Shown in pieces: positions 17,795 through 26,411 of a stretch of 64,000 nucleotides of DNA. Below the pieces are notes generated by a model that ran no database searches, was not told the DNA's origin, and was given only the letters and a program-made list of their open reading frames with translations. This stretch comes from Pseudomonadota bacterium. GTDB taxonomy: Bacteria > Pseudomonadota > Gammaproteobacteria > Steroidobacterales > Steroidobacteraceae. The position numbers were made by a program, and so were the translations under genes. Location: positions 1 to 64,000 of the forward strand of contig JAFAEQ010000067.1 of the NCBI GenBank assembly GCA_023423935.1, read 5' to 3'. Every line of letters begins with the position of its first letter. Within the stretch, counting starts at the first letter, position 1.

Positions 17795-18274
17795 TCAGAG
17801 CACCGCTTCGACGTCGCTCGCGAGGTCTTCGGGTTTGGTCGTCGGTGCATATCGAGCTTTGACCTGTCCGCTGCGATCGACCAGGAACTTGGTGAAGTTC
17901 CATTTGATGCGCTTGCTGCCCAGCAGTCCCGGTGCAGATGACTTGAGCCACTCGTACAAAGGATGTGCCGCCTCGCCATTCACGTCGATCTTCTCGAACA
18001 CCGGGAAACTCACTCCATAGTTCGTCTGGCAGAAACTGCCGATCTCAGAAGGCGTACCCGGCTCCTGCTCGCCGAACTGATTGCAGGGAAAGGCGAGCAC
18101 GACGAACCCGCGATCCTTGTAGCGCTGATAGAGCTCCTCGAGGCCGGCGTACTGCGGCGTGAATCCGCACTTGCTCGCCGTGTTCACGATGAGAAGCGCC
18201 TGCCCCTCGTACTGCCGTAGACGAACGGGCTTGCCATCCAGGGTATGGGTTTCGAAATCGTACGCGGTCGTCAT
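17795..18274 (-). CDS. Glutathione peroxidase family protein
   Basis: The 159 aa protein matches the usual length for bacterial BtuE/Gpx-like enzymes. I chose the ATG at 18274 because the upstream extension is not family-like. The catalytic Cys36 lies in NTASKCGFTPQY. The Gln (FPCNQFGEQEPG, about residue 70) and the Trp-Asn pair (KWNFTKFLVD) complete the catalytic tetrad. A second Cys in SFCQTNYGV could act as the resolving cysteine, which favours a thioredoxin-dependent peroxidase. It reduces hydrogen or organic peroxides. Confidence 0.92.
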   Translation of the reverse strand: MTTAYDFETHTLDGKPVRLRQYEGQALLIVNTASKCGFTPQYAGLEELYQRYKDRGFVVLAFPCNQFGEQEPGTPSEIGSFCQTNYGVSFPVFEKIDVNGEAAHPLYEWLKSSAPGLLGSKRIKWNFTKFLVDRSGQVKARYAPTTKPEDLASDVEAVL

Positions 18275-18414
18275 GGTGGAATTTTCAGCGTAGACGCGAT
18301 GACGCATTCTCTGCTTCTGCCGGCGCACTCTCAATGCACCGTCGTGCCGACCCGCGCGCTACCCCGTGCGATCATGTCGATCTCATTGACGATTCGCTCC
18401 CGATCCCCAGCCTC

Positions 18415-19353
18415 ATGTGGCATTACTTCGCTCTATCCGCCCCATTGTTCGCAGTCGTTGCCATCGGCTATCTGCTGGGGACGTGGCGGCGCTGGCATCG
18501 GTCGTGGACAGAATGGGCATCCCGGATCGTATTCGCGGTCATCATGCCCGCCATGCTCTTTGGCCTCATGAGCGATCTGTCCGCATTGCCGCCCGTCGAT
18601 GCGAGATTGCTCGGCGCCTTCTTTGGCGGGTGCCTGCTGGTGTTCGGCCTCGGACGCGCGGTCGGCGCACAGCTCTTCGGCATGGACGGCGTTTCGCAAT
18701 CCGTGTTCGCGCTCGGGGGCATTTTTTCCAACAACCTGCTGCTCGGGCTGCCCATTGCGAAGCTCACGTTAGGCGAAGCTGCCGTGCCTTCCGTGGCCCT
18801 CGTGCTGGTATTCAACTCGCTGATTCTCTGGACACTCGTCAGCGTATCGATCGAGTGGGCACGACATGGTTCGCTCTCGCCCGCCGGATTGGGCAAGACC
18901 TCCCTCGGTGTACTGAGAAACCCGATCGTTGCATCGATCCTGGTGGGGGCGGCCTTCGGACTGTCCGGCCTCCATCTTCCCTCGGTCGTACGTATCGGAC
19001 TCGACCATATCGGGACACTTGCAGCACCGACGGCGCTGCTCGTTCTGGGCATGGGATTGGCCGAGTATGAGATCCGATCCGGCTGGCGCGAGAGTGCGGC
19101 CATCTGTGTCCTGAAACTGATCGTGCAACCGATCGCGGTCGGAATTCTGGGACTTCTCATCGGAGTGCCCGCGATGGAGTTGAAAGTCATCGTCCTATTG
19201 GCTTCCATGGCAGTGGGTGCGAACGTCTATCTGGTCGCCACACAGTTCCAGACGCTACAAGGCACGATTGCCAGCAGCCTGGTGCTCTCGACCGCACTCG
19301 CCGCCATCACGACACCGTTGTTGCTGTCGGCTGTGAATTTCATGGCCGGATAG
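18415..19353 (+). CDS. AEC family transporter (auxin efflux carrier type)
   Basis: The 312 aa protein is started at ATG 18415, where the first membrane helix begins (HYFALSAPLFAVVAIGYLLG). It has about ten membrane segments in two halves, with the family segments GIFSNNLLLGLPIA and LGVLRNPIVASILVGAAFGL. Members export or take up small organic acids such as malate. The substrate is unknown. An inverted 9-bp-periodic repeat starts directly after its TAG stop. Confidence 0.85.
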   Translation: MWHYFALSAPLFAVVAIGYLLGTWRRWHRSWTEWASRIVFAVIMPAMLFGLMSDLSALPPVDARLLGAFFGGCLLVFGLGRAVGAQLFGMDGVSQSVFALGGIFSNNLLLGLPIAKLTLGEAAVPSVALVLVFNSLILWTLVSVSIEWARHGSLSPAGLGKTSLGVLRNPIVASILVGAAFGLSGLHLPSVVRIGLDHIGTLAAPTALLVLGMGLAEYEIRSGWRESAAICVLKLIVQPIAVGILGLLIGVPAMELKVIVLLASMAVGANVYLVATQFQTLQGTIASSLVLSTALAAITTPLLLSAVNFMAG

Positions 19354-19460
19354 GAGTAACACATAGAACACAAAGAACACATAGATGAGCGGCTCGACCA
19401 AACGCCGCTCCCACTTTTCCGACCTTTGTGTTCTCTGTGCTCTTTGTGGTTACTCTCGTT
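19354..19460. repeat. 9-bp-periodic inverted repeat (CTYTGTGNN family)
   Basis: The left arm, at 19356-19383, is built of AACACATAG, AACACAAAG and AACACATAG units. The right arm, at 19423-19453, is CTTTGTGTT, CTCTGTGCT, CTTTGTGGT. The arms are complementary in most positions, with about 40 nt between, and the element begins directly at the end of the AEC transporter gene. It could act as a transcription terminator or a mobile miniature repeat. Confidence 0.8.
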
Positions 19461-19490
19461 CCGATTCTCTCGTTCTCAGAGCTGCGCCCC

Positions 19491-20000
19491 ATGACGCTCA
19501 CCGAACTTCTCGCCACGCTTCCGCAAATCGGTCGGGTCGAATGGATCGGCGTGCGACCCGCGCGCCGCGTTCCCATGCAAGTCACCGAGATCGTCGAGGC
19601 ACGCGCGGGCAAAGGCCTGACCGGCGATCGCTTCTCCGGTTCGCCCACCAGCAAGCGGCAGGTGACGCTGATCCAGGCGGAGCATCTGGAAGTCATTGCG
19701 CGACTGTTGCGGCGTACAGATCTCGAGCCGTCGCTCGTCCGGCGCAACATCGTCGTGAGCGGCATCAACCTGCTCGCACTGAACGGCGCTCAGTTCCGTA
19801 TCGGCGCGGCCGTGTTCGAAGGTACCGGCGGCTGTCATCCCTGCTCTCGCATGGAAGAAGCGCTCGGACCCGGCGGCTACAACGCAATGCGAGGCCACGG
19901 CGGCCTCACCGCACGCGTCATCGAAGACGGCTTGATCCGCGTCGGCGATGATGTGCGAATGCTTCGCCCGGGCGGACTGTCGAATGTCGAGAAGGAGTAG
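19491..20000 (+). CDS. MOSC domain-containing protein
   Basis: Started at ATG 19491 the protein has 169 aa. It is a MOSC (molybdenum cofactor sulfurase C-terminal) domain: GLTGDRFSGSPTSKRQVTLIQ, then RRNIVVSGINLLALNG, and the conserved Cys segment GTGGCHPCSRMEEALG. That cysteine is thought to carry sulfur or bind Mo-cofactor ligands. No transmembrane segment is present. Its exact role, for example in N-hydroxylated compound reduction (YiiM-like), is not determined. Confidence 0.88.
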   Translation: MTLTELLATLPQIGRVEWIGVRPARRVPMQVTEIVEARAGKGLTGDRFSGSPTSKRQVTLIQAEHLEVIARLLRRTDLEPSLVRRNIVVSGINLLALNGAQFRIGAAVFEGTGGCHPCSRMEEALGPGGYNAMRGHGGLTARVIEDGLIRVGDDVRMLRPGGLSNVEKE

Positions 20001-20001
20001 C

Positions 20002-20058
20002 CCCAAGAACGAAATCACACCGATTGAGGTGCCCGATTTCGCTGCATGTTCTTGTGGG
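20002..20058. terminator. Bipartite hairpin between convergent MOSC and M20 genes
   Basis: CCCCAAGAAC at 20001-20010 pairs with GTTCTTGTGGG at 20048-20058 with one bulge. An inner GAAATC/GATTTC pair forms a second stem. The hairpin spans the whole gap between the two stop codons. There is no strong T tract. It is probably a bidirectional terminator. Confidence 0.5.
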
Positions 20059-20063
20059 TTCCG

Positions 20064-21497
20064 TCAGTTCCGGTAATTCACGACCTGCTTCAGATACTGA
20101 TAGTAGAAGTCCACTGCACGATTGAATGACTCGATCGGGATGCGTTCATCCTGACCGTGGGCTCTGACATCGGTGCGCTCGAGCGCTTCTCCGCTGACGG
20201 CATACGTCGGCAGACCTGCGGCGCTCGTGTAGACACCATCGGAGGCGCCGGCAGACATCGAAATGACGATCGGGGCGCCGGGCCACATTCTGGCGGCGAT
20301 CTTTTCGAGTGGCTTCATGACGTCTTCGCGCGGTGGCGGCGGTTGATAGCCTGCATCTGATGGCGCCGTGTCGAGAATCGCACCGCTGGTCGCGACATAG
20401 CGCACCGCGATCTGCGGATCGTTCAACACCTGGATCAGCGTCTGGCGCACTTCCTCCGGCGAGTGACCGGGCAGGATGCGGCAGTTCACCAGCGCTTTCG
20501 CTCGCTGCGGCAATGCATTGTTCGCATGACCGGCATCGAGGCGCGTCGCAACGCAGGTCGTCCTGAAAATCGCGTGGTCGATGGAATCTCGCGACAGACG
20601 CGCGATGGCTTCCTGACTCGGCGGTGTCGCCAGGATTGCACGCAGGTCCGCCGCGCGCTGCCCGCTTGCGCGCTTTGCGAGCTGCTCGTAGTACGCACGC
20701 GTGACATTGTTGAGCTCGAAGGGAAATTCGTACTGCGCCAGCCGCACGAGCCCCTGCGCGAGCTGATAGATCGCGTTATCGGGCACCGGCAATGAGCTAT
20801 GGCCGCCGGGATTGCTCGTCGACAACTCATAGTCCGCGTACACCTTCTCCGACGCGGTGACTTCGACCTGCACCGGCTTGCCGTCTTCGAGGAGCACACC
20901 GCTCCCATCGTGATTCAGCACGAATTCGGCATCGACGAGATCGCGACGGTTCTTGAGCAGCCACTCGACGCCGTTCTCGTTGCTGCCTTCCTCATCGGCG
21001 GTGAGCGCAAGAATGATGTCGCGATCGCTGCGGAAGTTCTCCTGTCTCAGGCGGATCAGCGTTGCGGCCATGATGGCATCGCCATCCTTCATGTCCTGCG
21101 TGCCGCGGCCATAGAAATAGCCGTCCTTTTCGACGAACTCGAACGGGTCCGTCGACCAGTCTTCGCGACGAGCCTCGACCACATCGAGATGTCCGATGAG
21201 CAGCACCGGCTTTTTCTTGCCGGTTCCACGCAGGCGCACGACCAGATTCTGTTTGCGTTCGCTGGGGCCGACGACGTGAATGTCGGTTGCGGGGAATCCC
21301 GCATCGCGCATGCGCCTGGCGATCGCGTTGGCAGCGGGTGTGCTGCCGAGGCCGGACTCGGTCGTCGGGATTTCGATGAGCTCCTTGAAAATGCTGCGCG
21401 CCAGCGCGCGGGAAGCCTCATCGGCATCGCTCCCCGACATCGCAGGTGAGCACACCGTGGCGAGTGCAATGACGATCAGCGCGGTGCCTTTATTCAT
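20064..21497 (-). CDS. Secreted M20 family metallopeptidase
   Basis: The 477 aa protein has a signal peptide (about residues 1-21). M20 zinc-site segments are in order: LLIGHLDVVEA, YGRGTQDMKDG, TADEEGSNE (catalytic Glu pair), VLNHDGSG, and a late GEALERTDVRAHGQDER with the final His. The lid-domain motif NPGGHSSLP is present. It likely hydrolyses peptides or N-acyl amino acids in the periplasm. It is monocistronic and convergent with the MOSC gene. Confidence 0.9.
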   Translation of the reverse strand: MNKGTALIVIALATVCSPAMSGSDADEASRALARSIFKELIEIPTTESGLGSTPAANAIARRMRDAGFPATDIHVVGPSERKQNLVVRLRGTGKKKPVLLIGHLDVVEARREDWSTDPFEFVEKDGYFYGRGTQDMKDGDAIMAATLIRLRQENFRSDRDIILALTADEEGSNENGVEWLLKNRRDLVDAEFVLNHDGSGVLLEDGKPVQVEVTASEKVYADYELSTSNPGGHSSLPVPDNAIYQLAQGLVRLAQYEFPFELNNVTRAYYEQLAKRASGQRAADLRAILATPPSQEAIARLSRDSIDHAIFRTTCVATRLDAGHANNALPQRAKALVNCRILPGHSPEEVRQTLIQVLNDPQIAVRYVATSGAILDTAPSDAGYQPPPPREDVMKPLEKIAARMWPGAPIVISMSAGASDGVYTSAAGLPTYAVSGEALERTDVRAHGQDERIPIESFNRAVDFYYQYLKQVVNYRN

Positions 21498-21636
21498 TAT
21501 CTGCGAACCCGCTTGTCCGGATGACGCAGCTTAGCCCATGACCTGGGATTGCTCACCGTATTCATGGGATACCGTAATCGTCCCCACGCCCATAGAATCA
21601 GCGCCCGAATCTGCATCGAGCCAGGAATTGCCGACC

Positions 21637-22638
21637 ATGAAGCTCCCGATGGGCAGCGCCCTTCTCCTCACTGCCCTGCTGACCGCCGGATGCGGGCAGC
21701 GATCGCCGCAAGGCGATGTTTCCGTGATCCGCATGGATGGATCGAGCACCGTCTTTCCCATTGCCGAAGCGGTCGCCGAGGAGTTTCAGCTCGCCGGCAA
21801 CGGTCGCACACGCGTGACCGTGGGCCTGTCGGGTACGGGCGGCGGATTCAAAAAGCTCTGTCGCGGCGAGATCGATATCACGAACGCTTCACGGCCGATC
21901 CTGAAAGAAGAGATGGAGAAGTGTCGCGAGGCCGGCATCGGCTACATCGAGCTGCCGATCGCGTTCGACGCCATCACCGTCGTCGTGAATCCGGCGAACG
22001 ATTGGGTCAAGTCGCTCACCGTCGAGGACCTGAAGAAGATGTGGGAGCCCGCCGCGCAGGGGAAGATCACGAGCTGGAAGCAAGTTCGCCCCGAGTGGCC
22101 CGAGACGCGCCTGATGCTCTTCGGGCCGGGCGCCGATTCGGGCACGTTCGACTATTTCACCGAAGCGGTCAGTCATAAGGCCAAGGCGAGCCGCGGCGAC
22201 TACACCGCGAGCGAAGACGACAATGTGCTGGTGCAGGGCGTGGAGAACAACAAGAACGCGCTCGGCTATTTCGGTTACGCGTACTACTCCGCACACAAGG
22301 ACCGCATGCGTGCCGTGCCGATCGAGTACGAAGGCCGTGAAGTCCTGCCGAGTCTCGAAACCGTCATCGATGGCACGTATCTGCCACTCTCGCGTCCGCT
22401 CTTCATTTACGTGAAGGACTCATCCGCGCAGCGCCCCGAAGTGCGCAAGTTCATCGAGTTCTATCTGACGCAAGGCCCGAAGCTCGTAGAGGAAGTGGGA
22501 TTCGTACCGCTGCCGGAACAGGCATCGCAGATCGCATTGAAGCACTTCCACGAGAATCGACTCGGCACCGTGTTCTCCGGCACGCCCGAAATCGGCATTA
22601 CGATCGATGAACTGCTGACGCGTGAAGCAACGCAGTAG
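21637..22638 (+). CDS. PstS-like phosphate-binding lipoprotein
   Basis: The ATG at 21637 has an AGGA ribosome site and gives 333 aa. The N-terminus has a lipobox (LLTAGC, Cys about 17). The phosphate-binding segments are MDGSSTVFPIAEAVAEEF and GLSGTGGGFKKLCRGEID. SGTFDYFTEA follows. These fit the PstS superfamily for high-affinity phosphate capture. No pstC, pstA, pstB or phoU gene is adjacent, so it is an orphan receptor, probably serving a distant transporter or acting as a sensor. Confidence 0.88.
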   Translation: MKLPMGSALLLTALLTAGCGQRSPQGDVSVIRMDGSSTVFPIAEAVAEEFQLAGNGRTRVTVGLSGTGGGFKKLCRGEIDITNASRPILKEEMEKCREAGIGYIELPIAFDAITVVVNPANDWVKSLTVEDLKKMWEPAAQGKITSWKQVRPEWPETRLMLFGPGADSGTFDYFTEAVSHKAKASRGDYTASEDDNVLVQGVENNKNALGYFGYAYYSAHKDRMRAVPIEYEGREVLPSLETVIDGTYLPLSRPLFIYVKDSSAQRPEVRKFIEFYLTQGPKLVEEVGFVPLPEQASQIALKHFHENRLGTVFSGTPEIGITIDELLTREATQ

Positions 22639-22669
22639 TCAGGCCATGAGCAATGGGTGACGAGCGAGG

Positions 22670-22750
22670 GTCCGACTAAAGTCTGACTAAAGTCCGACTA
22701 AAGTCGGGCCTCAACAGCTCTTCACGCTGTGGGTTCGGCTTCAGCCGAAC
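22670..22750. repeat. REP-like stem-loops after the PstS gene
   Basis: From 22670 to 22709, CCGACTAAAGT-type units are tandemly repeated three times and can form GTCCGAC-TAAA-GTCGGGC. At 22733-22750 lies the perfect palindrome GTTCGGCTTCAGCCGAAC. The same palindrome recurs at 45.5 and 45.8 kb. The element fills the gap between convergent genes. Confidence 0.85.
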
Positions 22751-22765
22751 GAAGCGTCGCGATCG

Positions 22766-23167
22766 CTAGGGATTACCCGACCTTTTCACCACAGTGAAAC
22801 CGTCGGCAAAGTAAGGCGTTTCCGCGAAGCAATTCGTCGGTACGCCGCGATGCTCGGAGTAGTGCAACTGGATCTCCTGACCCACGGCGGCCGATAACTT
22901 CTTGGCCAGTTCCTCATCGCGCGTGCTGAAGTTGAACAGCTGAGGCGCGACACCACCAACGACGTACATCGCGAGCTGCCCTTCGTACGTTTTGCACAGC
23001 CAGCCGCGCTTCTGGAACTGGAGCAACACACCTGCATGATCGCCGGTCGAATACGCCCAGGTGAGCGAGAACCAGGTCCACAGTGCCCCGCCCGCAATCA
23101 GAACGAGCAGCGCGATGAGCATGAATCGCTTGAATCCCGAACCGCGTCGCACGTTGACGTTATCCAT
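22766..23167 (-). CDS. Hypothetical single-pass membrane protein
   Basis: Started at ATG 23167 the protein has 133 aa. One membrane helix (about residues 14-34, RFMLIALLVLIAGGALWTWF) is followed by a soluble region, probably periplasmic. That region contains GDHAGVLLQFQKRGWLCKTYEGQLAM and a second Cys near the C-terminus (PTNCFAETPYF); the two cysteines could form a disulfide. I recognise it only as a conserved hypothetical type seen in gammaproteobacteria and assign no function. Confidence 0.65.
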   Translation of the reverse strand: MDNVNVRRGSGFKRFMLIALLVLIAGGALWTWFSLTWAYSTGDHAGVLLQFQKRGWLCKTYEGQLAMYVVGGVAPQLFNFSTRDEELAKKLSAAVGQEIQLHYSEHRGVPTNCFAETPYFADGFTVVKRSGNP

Positions 23168-23359
23168 CCTGACATCCCTCGACCCGCGGGTCGCACCGAT
23201 CAGCAAATGTTGAAACCGCGCCAGCTTTCGACAAGAGAAATCTAAAGATCGCGTGAACGCCGCGAATCATACAGCGCGCGATCGGAGAAAGTACGCTCCT
23301 GACATTTACGTAGCGCGCATGGCAATCGTAGAGTGCCCGTTGCGTCATTCGGAGGGAGC

Positions 23360-23998
23360 ATGAGTCACTATCGTCTTCATTGTGTCGGCGAGTCGGGCAA
23401 CAGTTACAAAGTCGCACTGATGTTGCAGGCCTGCGGCCTTTCATGGGATCCGGTCTTCGTCGACTACTTTCAGGGTGAAACGCGCGACGAGGCTTATCGG
23501 GATCGCGTGAATACGATGGGTGAAGTCCCGGCGCTCGAAGCCGACGGCCTGGTGCTGACACAAAGCGGCGCGATCCTCACGTGGCTTGCCGAGAAGACAG
23601 GCAAGTTCGGCGGGCGGGATGATGCGGAGAAGCTCGAGATCCTGCGCTGGATACTCTTCGACAATCACAAGTTCACGAGCTACTACGCCACGCTGCGATT
23701 CCTGGTCGGCATCGACAAGAAGGGCGATCCTGCCGTGATCCAGTTTCTTCGAGGTCGTGTGCTCGGCGCCTTCCAGATCGTCGATAAGCATCTTGCCAGA
23801 CGCGATTTTCTTCTCGGCGATTCACCGACCATCGCCGACTTCTCTCTGGTCGGCTATCACTACTACGACGAAGAGACGGGGATCGATCGCAACCAATTCC
23901 CTCATCTCATGGCGTGGACCCGACGCATCGCCGAGCTGCCCGGCTGGAAACATCCCTACGATCTGATGCCGCGCGGATTCGTGCCGAAGGCGTCGTAG
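23360..23998 (+). CDS. Glutathione S-transferase family protein
   Basis: The ATG at 23360 follows a strong GGAGGGAG ribosome site and gives 212 aa. The N-terminal thioredoxin fold has GESGNSYKVALML as the G-site loop and EVPALEADGLVLTQSGAIL with the cis-Pro and Ser/Gly residues. The C-terminal all-helical domain contains SPTIADFSLVGY, the N-capping box. The substrate is unknown. It is probably cytoplasmic and monocistronic. Confidence 0.88.
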   Translation: MSHYRLHCVGESGNSYKVALMLQACGLSWDPVFVDYFQGETRDEAYRDRVNTMGEVPALEADGLVLTQSGAILTWLAEKTGKFGGRDDAEKLEILRWILFDNHKFTSYYATLRFLVGIDKKGDPAVIQFLRGRVLGAFQIVDKHLARRDFLLGDSPTIADFSLVGYHYYDEETGIDRNQFPHLMAWTRRIAELPGWKHPYDLMPRGFVPKAS

Positions 23999-24076
23999 GT
24001 CGCGCGCTTTCAATCCGGCGCATGCCTGGCAGCCGTGCGCCAAGTCAGCCTGGAAATGTTCATGAACGATTAGGGC

Positions 24077-24104
24077 GACGAGCGGGGCGCGGGCACCGCT
24101 CGTC
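24077..24104. terminator. Hairpin between convergent GST and DUF1348 genes
   Basis: GACGAGCGG at 24077-24085 pairs exactly with CCGCTCGTC at 24096-24104 across a 10-nt loop. There is no long T tract on either strand. It is a possible bidirectional terminator. Confidence 0.4.
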
Positions 24105-24127
24105 CTTCGGCATACGCTGCTCGACGC

Positions 24128-24607
24128 TTACAGTCCAAGATCGGAAAGACCCGGATGTTCGTCGGGCCTTCTTCCCAGAGGCCAGTGATATTTGCGGTCC
24201 GTCTCCCGGATCGGCAGATCGTTGATGCTCGCGATGCGTCGATGCATGAAACCGCTCTCGTTGAATTGCCAGTTCTCGTTTCCGTACGAGCGATACCAGT
24301 TGCCCGCGTCATCGCGCCATTCGTACGCGAAGCGCACGGCGATGCGATTCTCGTGAAATGCCCAGAGCTCCTTGATGAGCCGGTAGTCCAGCTCCCTGTT
24401 CCATTTGCGTTTGAGGAATTCGGTGACCGCCTCGCGTCCCTGCAGAAACTCGGCGCGATTGCGCCAGATCGTATCGGGCGTGTACGCCAGAGCCACTCGC
24501 TCCGGATCGCGTGAATTCCAGGCGTCCTCCGCAAGTCGCACTTTGAGTGCGGCCGATTCAGCGTCGAAGGGAGGAAACGGCGGACGAGGTTTTTCGGCTT
24601 GGCTCAT
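24128..24607 (-). CDS. DUF1348 (SnoaL/NTF2-like) family protein
   Basis: The 159 aa protein fits DUF1348 in length and sequence. It has AEDAWNSRDPERVALAY near the start, IWRNRAEFLQGR, FLKRKWNRELDYRL, RFAYEWRDDAGNW and RSYGNENWQF. It has the NTF2-like alpha-beta barrel pattern and no signal peptide. The family has no firmly established reaction. Confidence 0.85.
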   Translation of the reverse strand: MSQAEKPRPPFPPFDAESAALKVRLAEDAWNSRDPERVALAYTPDTIWRNRAEFLQGREAVTEFLKRKWNRELDYRLIKELWAFHENRIAVRFAYEWRDDAGNWYRSYGNENWQFNESGFMHRRIASINDLPIRETDRKYHWPLGRRPDEHPGLSDLGL

Positions 24608-24754
24608 GGTCGTATCTCACAAAGAAAGTCGCGCGATGGAGTCGCGTGAAAGCTTCGCAGGTGTCGCGGGGCCGTGGGCAATGTGAAGACGATAGTTCGC
24701 AGATGTCGCAACCGTCAAAGCGCGAGACGATCTGCTCTGCTGCGACGGCTTTGC

Positions 24755-26293
24755 TCAGCCTTGCGCCGCGTAGATCGCGCGAATGTCGTCGATGGTGTTT
24801 GCCTCGGTCACCTGCTTGTCGGGGCGAAACGCTTTCACGCGCGCGAAACGCAGCGCATATCCTCCCGGATACTGTGAGCTCGCCTGGATGTCGTTGAACG
24901 CAATCTCCACCACGATCTCGGGACGCACGTAGACGGTGTAACTGTCGCGACTGACTTCGCGCGCCAGGAACTCTCGCGTTTGCCACTCGAGCATCGCATC
25001 GGTGAGGCCCTTGAAGGTTTTGCCCAGCATCACGAAGTCGCCATTCTCGGGGTCTAGAGCACCCAGATGCAGGTTCGACAACTTACCCGTGCGACGACCG
25101 CTGCCCCACTCGGCCGCAAGCACGACCAGATCCAGCGTGTGAATGTGCTTGATCTTGAGCCAGCTCGCGCCGCGATTGCCGGCTTCGTATACGGAGCCGA
25201 GCGACTTGGCCATCACGCCTTCGTGACCCTGAGCGAGAGCATCGTCGTAGAAACGTTGCGCTTCGCCTTCGCTCGGCGTCCAGAGGCGCGGAATACGAAT
25301 GGCTGGCGGCAACACGTGCTCCATGCGTTCAAACCGTTCGCGCGCCGGACGATCGGCAAGACTCTTGCCGTCGAGTTGCAGACAATCGAAGAAGTAGACG
25401 TGCAGCGGCAGCTCACGGCGCAACGCCGCGACATCGAGCTTGCGACCGAAGCGTCGCATCGTGATTTGAAACGGTTTGGGGCGACCGCCGGATTCGAGCG
25501 CAACCGTTTCGCCATCGAGCACGATTTCGCGCGCTGCAATTCCACGAACCGCCTCGATCACTTCGGGTACCGCCGCCGATACGTCATTGAGATTGCGAGT
25601 GAACACACGAATGTCATCGCCGGACTTATGCACCTGCACGCGCGCGCCATCGACTTTCCATTCGAAAGCGCAGTCCGATCCCAATGCCGCAAACGCCTCA
25701 CCAATGCTGTCCGCGGTTTGAGCCAGCATCGGCGCCACCGGCGTCAGCACGACGATTTGAAATCTATCGAGACCGCGCGCTCCCTCTGTCAGCGCCACCG
25801 TCGCGAGCACGCCGACTTGTCCGGCGTACATCGCTGCACGACGAACCTCGGCGACCGGAATGCCGGACGCCGAGGCAATCGCATCGACCATGAGTCCCGC
25901 CAACGCCCCTTGCCGCAACTCACCGACGATCAGTCGGATCAGAAAGTCCTGCTCTTCGCGCGTGGCTCTGCGGAACAGATCATCGAGCGCTTGCCGCCGA
26001 CGCGCTGCCGAACCGGCCCCTTTGAGTCGCGTCATTTCATCGAGCGCACGATCGACGTCGATCAGCGCAAGCGACGGCTGCGCAGCCGCTTGTGTCTCGC
26101 GCGCATGCCGCAGAACCGAATAGCCGATACCGATCTTCCCCTGCCGCGTCTCACCGGCGAGATACAGAACACCGATCTCGATCTCCTCAGGCCCCAATCG
26201 CCGCAAGCACTGCGACAGCTCGCGCAACTTCGCCAACCGACTCCTCGTAGCAGCCACGCGATCGGATGTAGCGACGAGTTCAGCTAGCAGCAT
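24755..26293 (-). CDS. ATP-dependent DNA ligase (archaeal/LigB type)
   Basis: Started at the ATG at 26293 the protein has 512 aa, the usual size of bacterial LigB-type ligases. An N-terminal helical DNA-binding domain (about 1-180) is followed by the adenylation domain. Motif I is EWKVDGARVQ, with the nucleophile Lys213. LDGETVAL, EGVMAKSLGS and WLKIKHIHTLDLVV correspond to later nucleotidyltransferase motifs. The OB-fold domain ends the protein. It seals nicked DNA using ATP. A second ATP-dependent ligase (LigD) is at 59.3 kb. A 9-bp-periodic inverted repeat lies just upstream of its start. Confidence 0.9.
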   Translation of the reverse strand: MLLAELVATSDRVAATRSRLAKLRELSQCLRRLGPEEIEIGVLYLAGETRQGKIGIGYSVLRHARETQAAAQPSLALIDVDRALDEMTRLKGAGSAARRRQALDDLFRRATREEQDFLIRLIVGELRQGALAGLMVDAIASASGIPVAEVRRAAMYAGQVGVLATVALTEGARGLDRFQIVVLTPVAPMLAQTADSIGEAFAALGSDCAFEWKVDGARVQVHKSGDDIRVFTRNLNDVSAAVPEVIEAVRGIAAREIVLDGETVALESGGRPKPFQITMRRFGRKLDVAALRRELPLHVYFFDCLQLDGKSLADRPARERFERMEHVLPPAIRIPRLWTPSEGEAQRFYDDALAQGHEGVMAKSLGSVYEAGNRGASWLKIKHIHTLDLVVLAAEWGSGRRTGKLSNLHLGALDPENGDFVMLGKTFKGLTDAMLEWQTREFLAREVSRDSYTVYVRPEIVVEIAFNDIQASSQYPGGYALRFARVKAFRPDKQVTEANTIDDIRAIYAAQG

Positions 26294-26319
26294 GCTCAGG
26301 CCTCGGAGAACCAAGATCT

Positions 26320-26411
26320 CCACGGGGATCACGGAGAACACGGGGTGGGACAAAGAGCAGATTCAATCGTCCCCGTGGACCCCGTGTACCCCGTGGAAAC
26401 TCTGTGTCTCT
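26320..26411. repeat. 9-bp-periodic inverted repeat (CCCCGTGNN family)
   Basis: The left arm at 26320-26345 reads ACGGGGATC, ACGGAGAAC, ACGGGG. The right arm at 26371-26396 reads CCCCGTGGA, CCCCGTGTA, CCCCGTGG, followed by CTCTGTGTC. Together they form a strong hairpin with a loop of about 25 nt, between two tandem minus-strand genes. The end of the right side touches the TGA stop codon of the 26.4-27.5 kb gene. Confidence 0.85.

Noticed and set aside
25067..26287. Plus-strand frame of 406 codons opposite the DNA ligase gene
   Set aside because: Antisense shadow; the ligase has all nucleotidyltransferase motifs.
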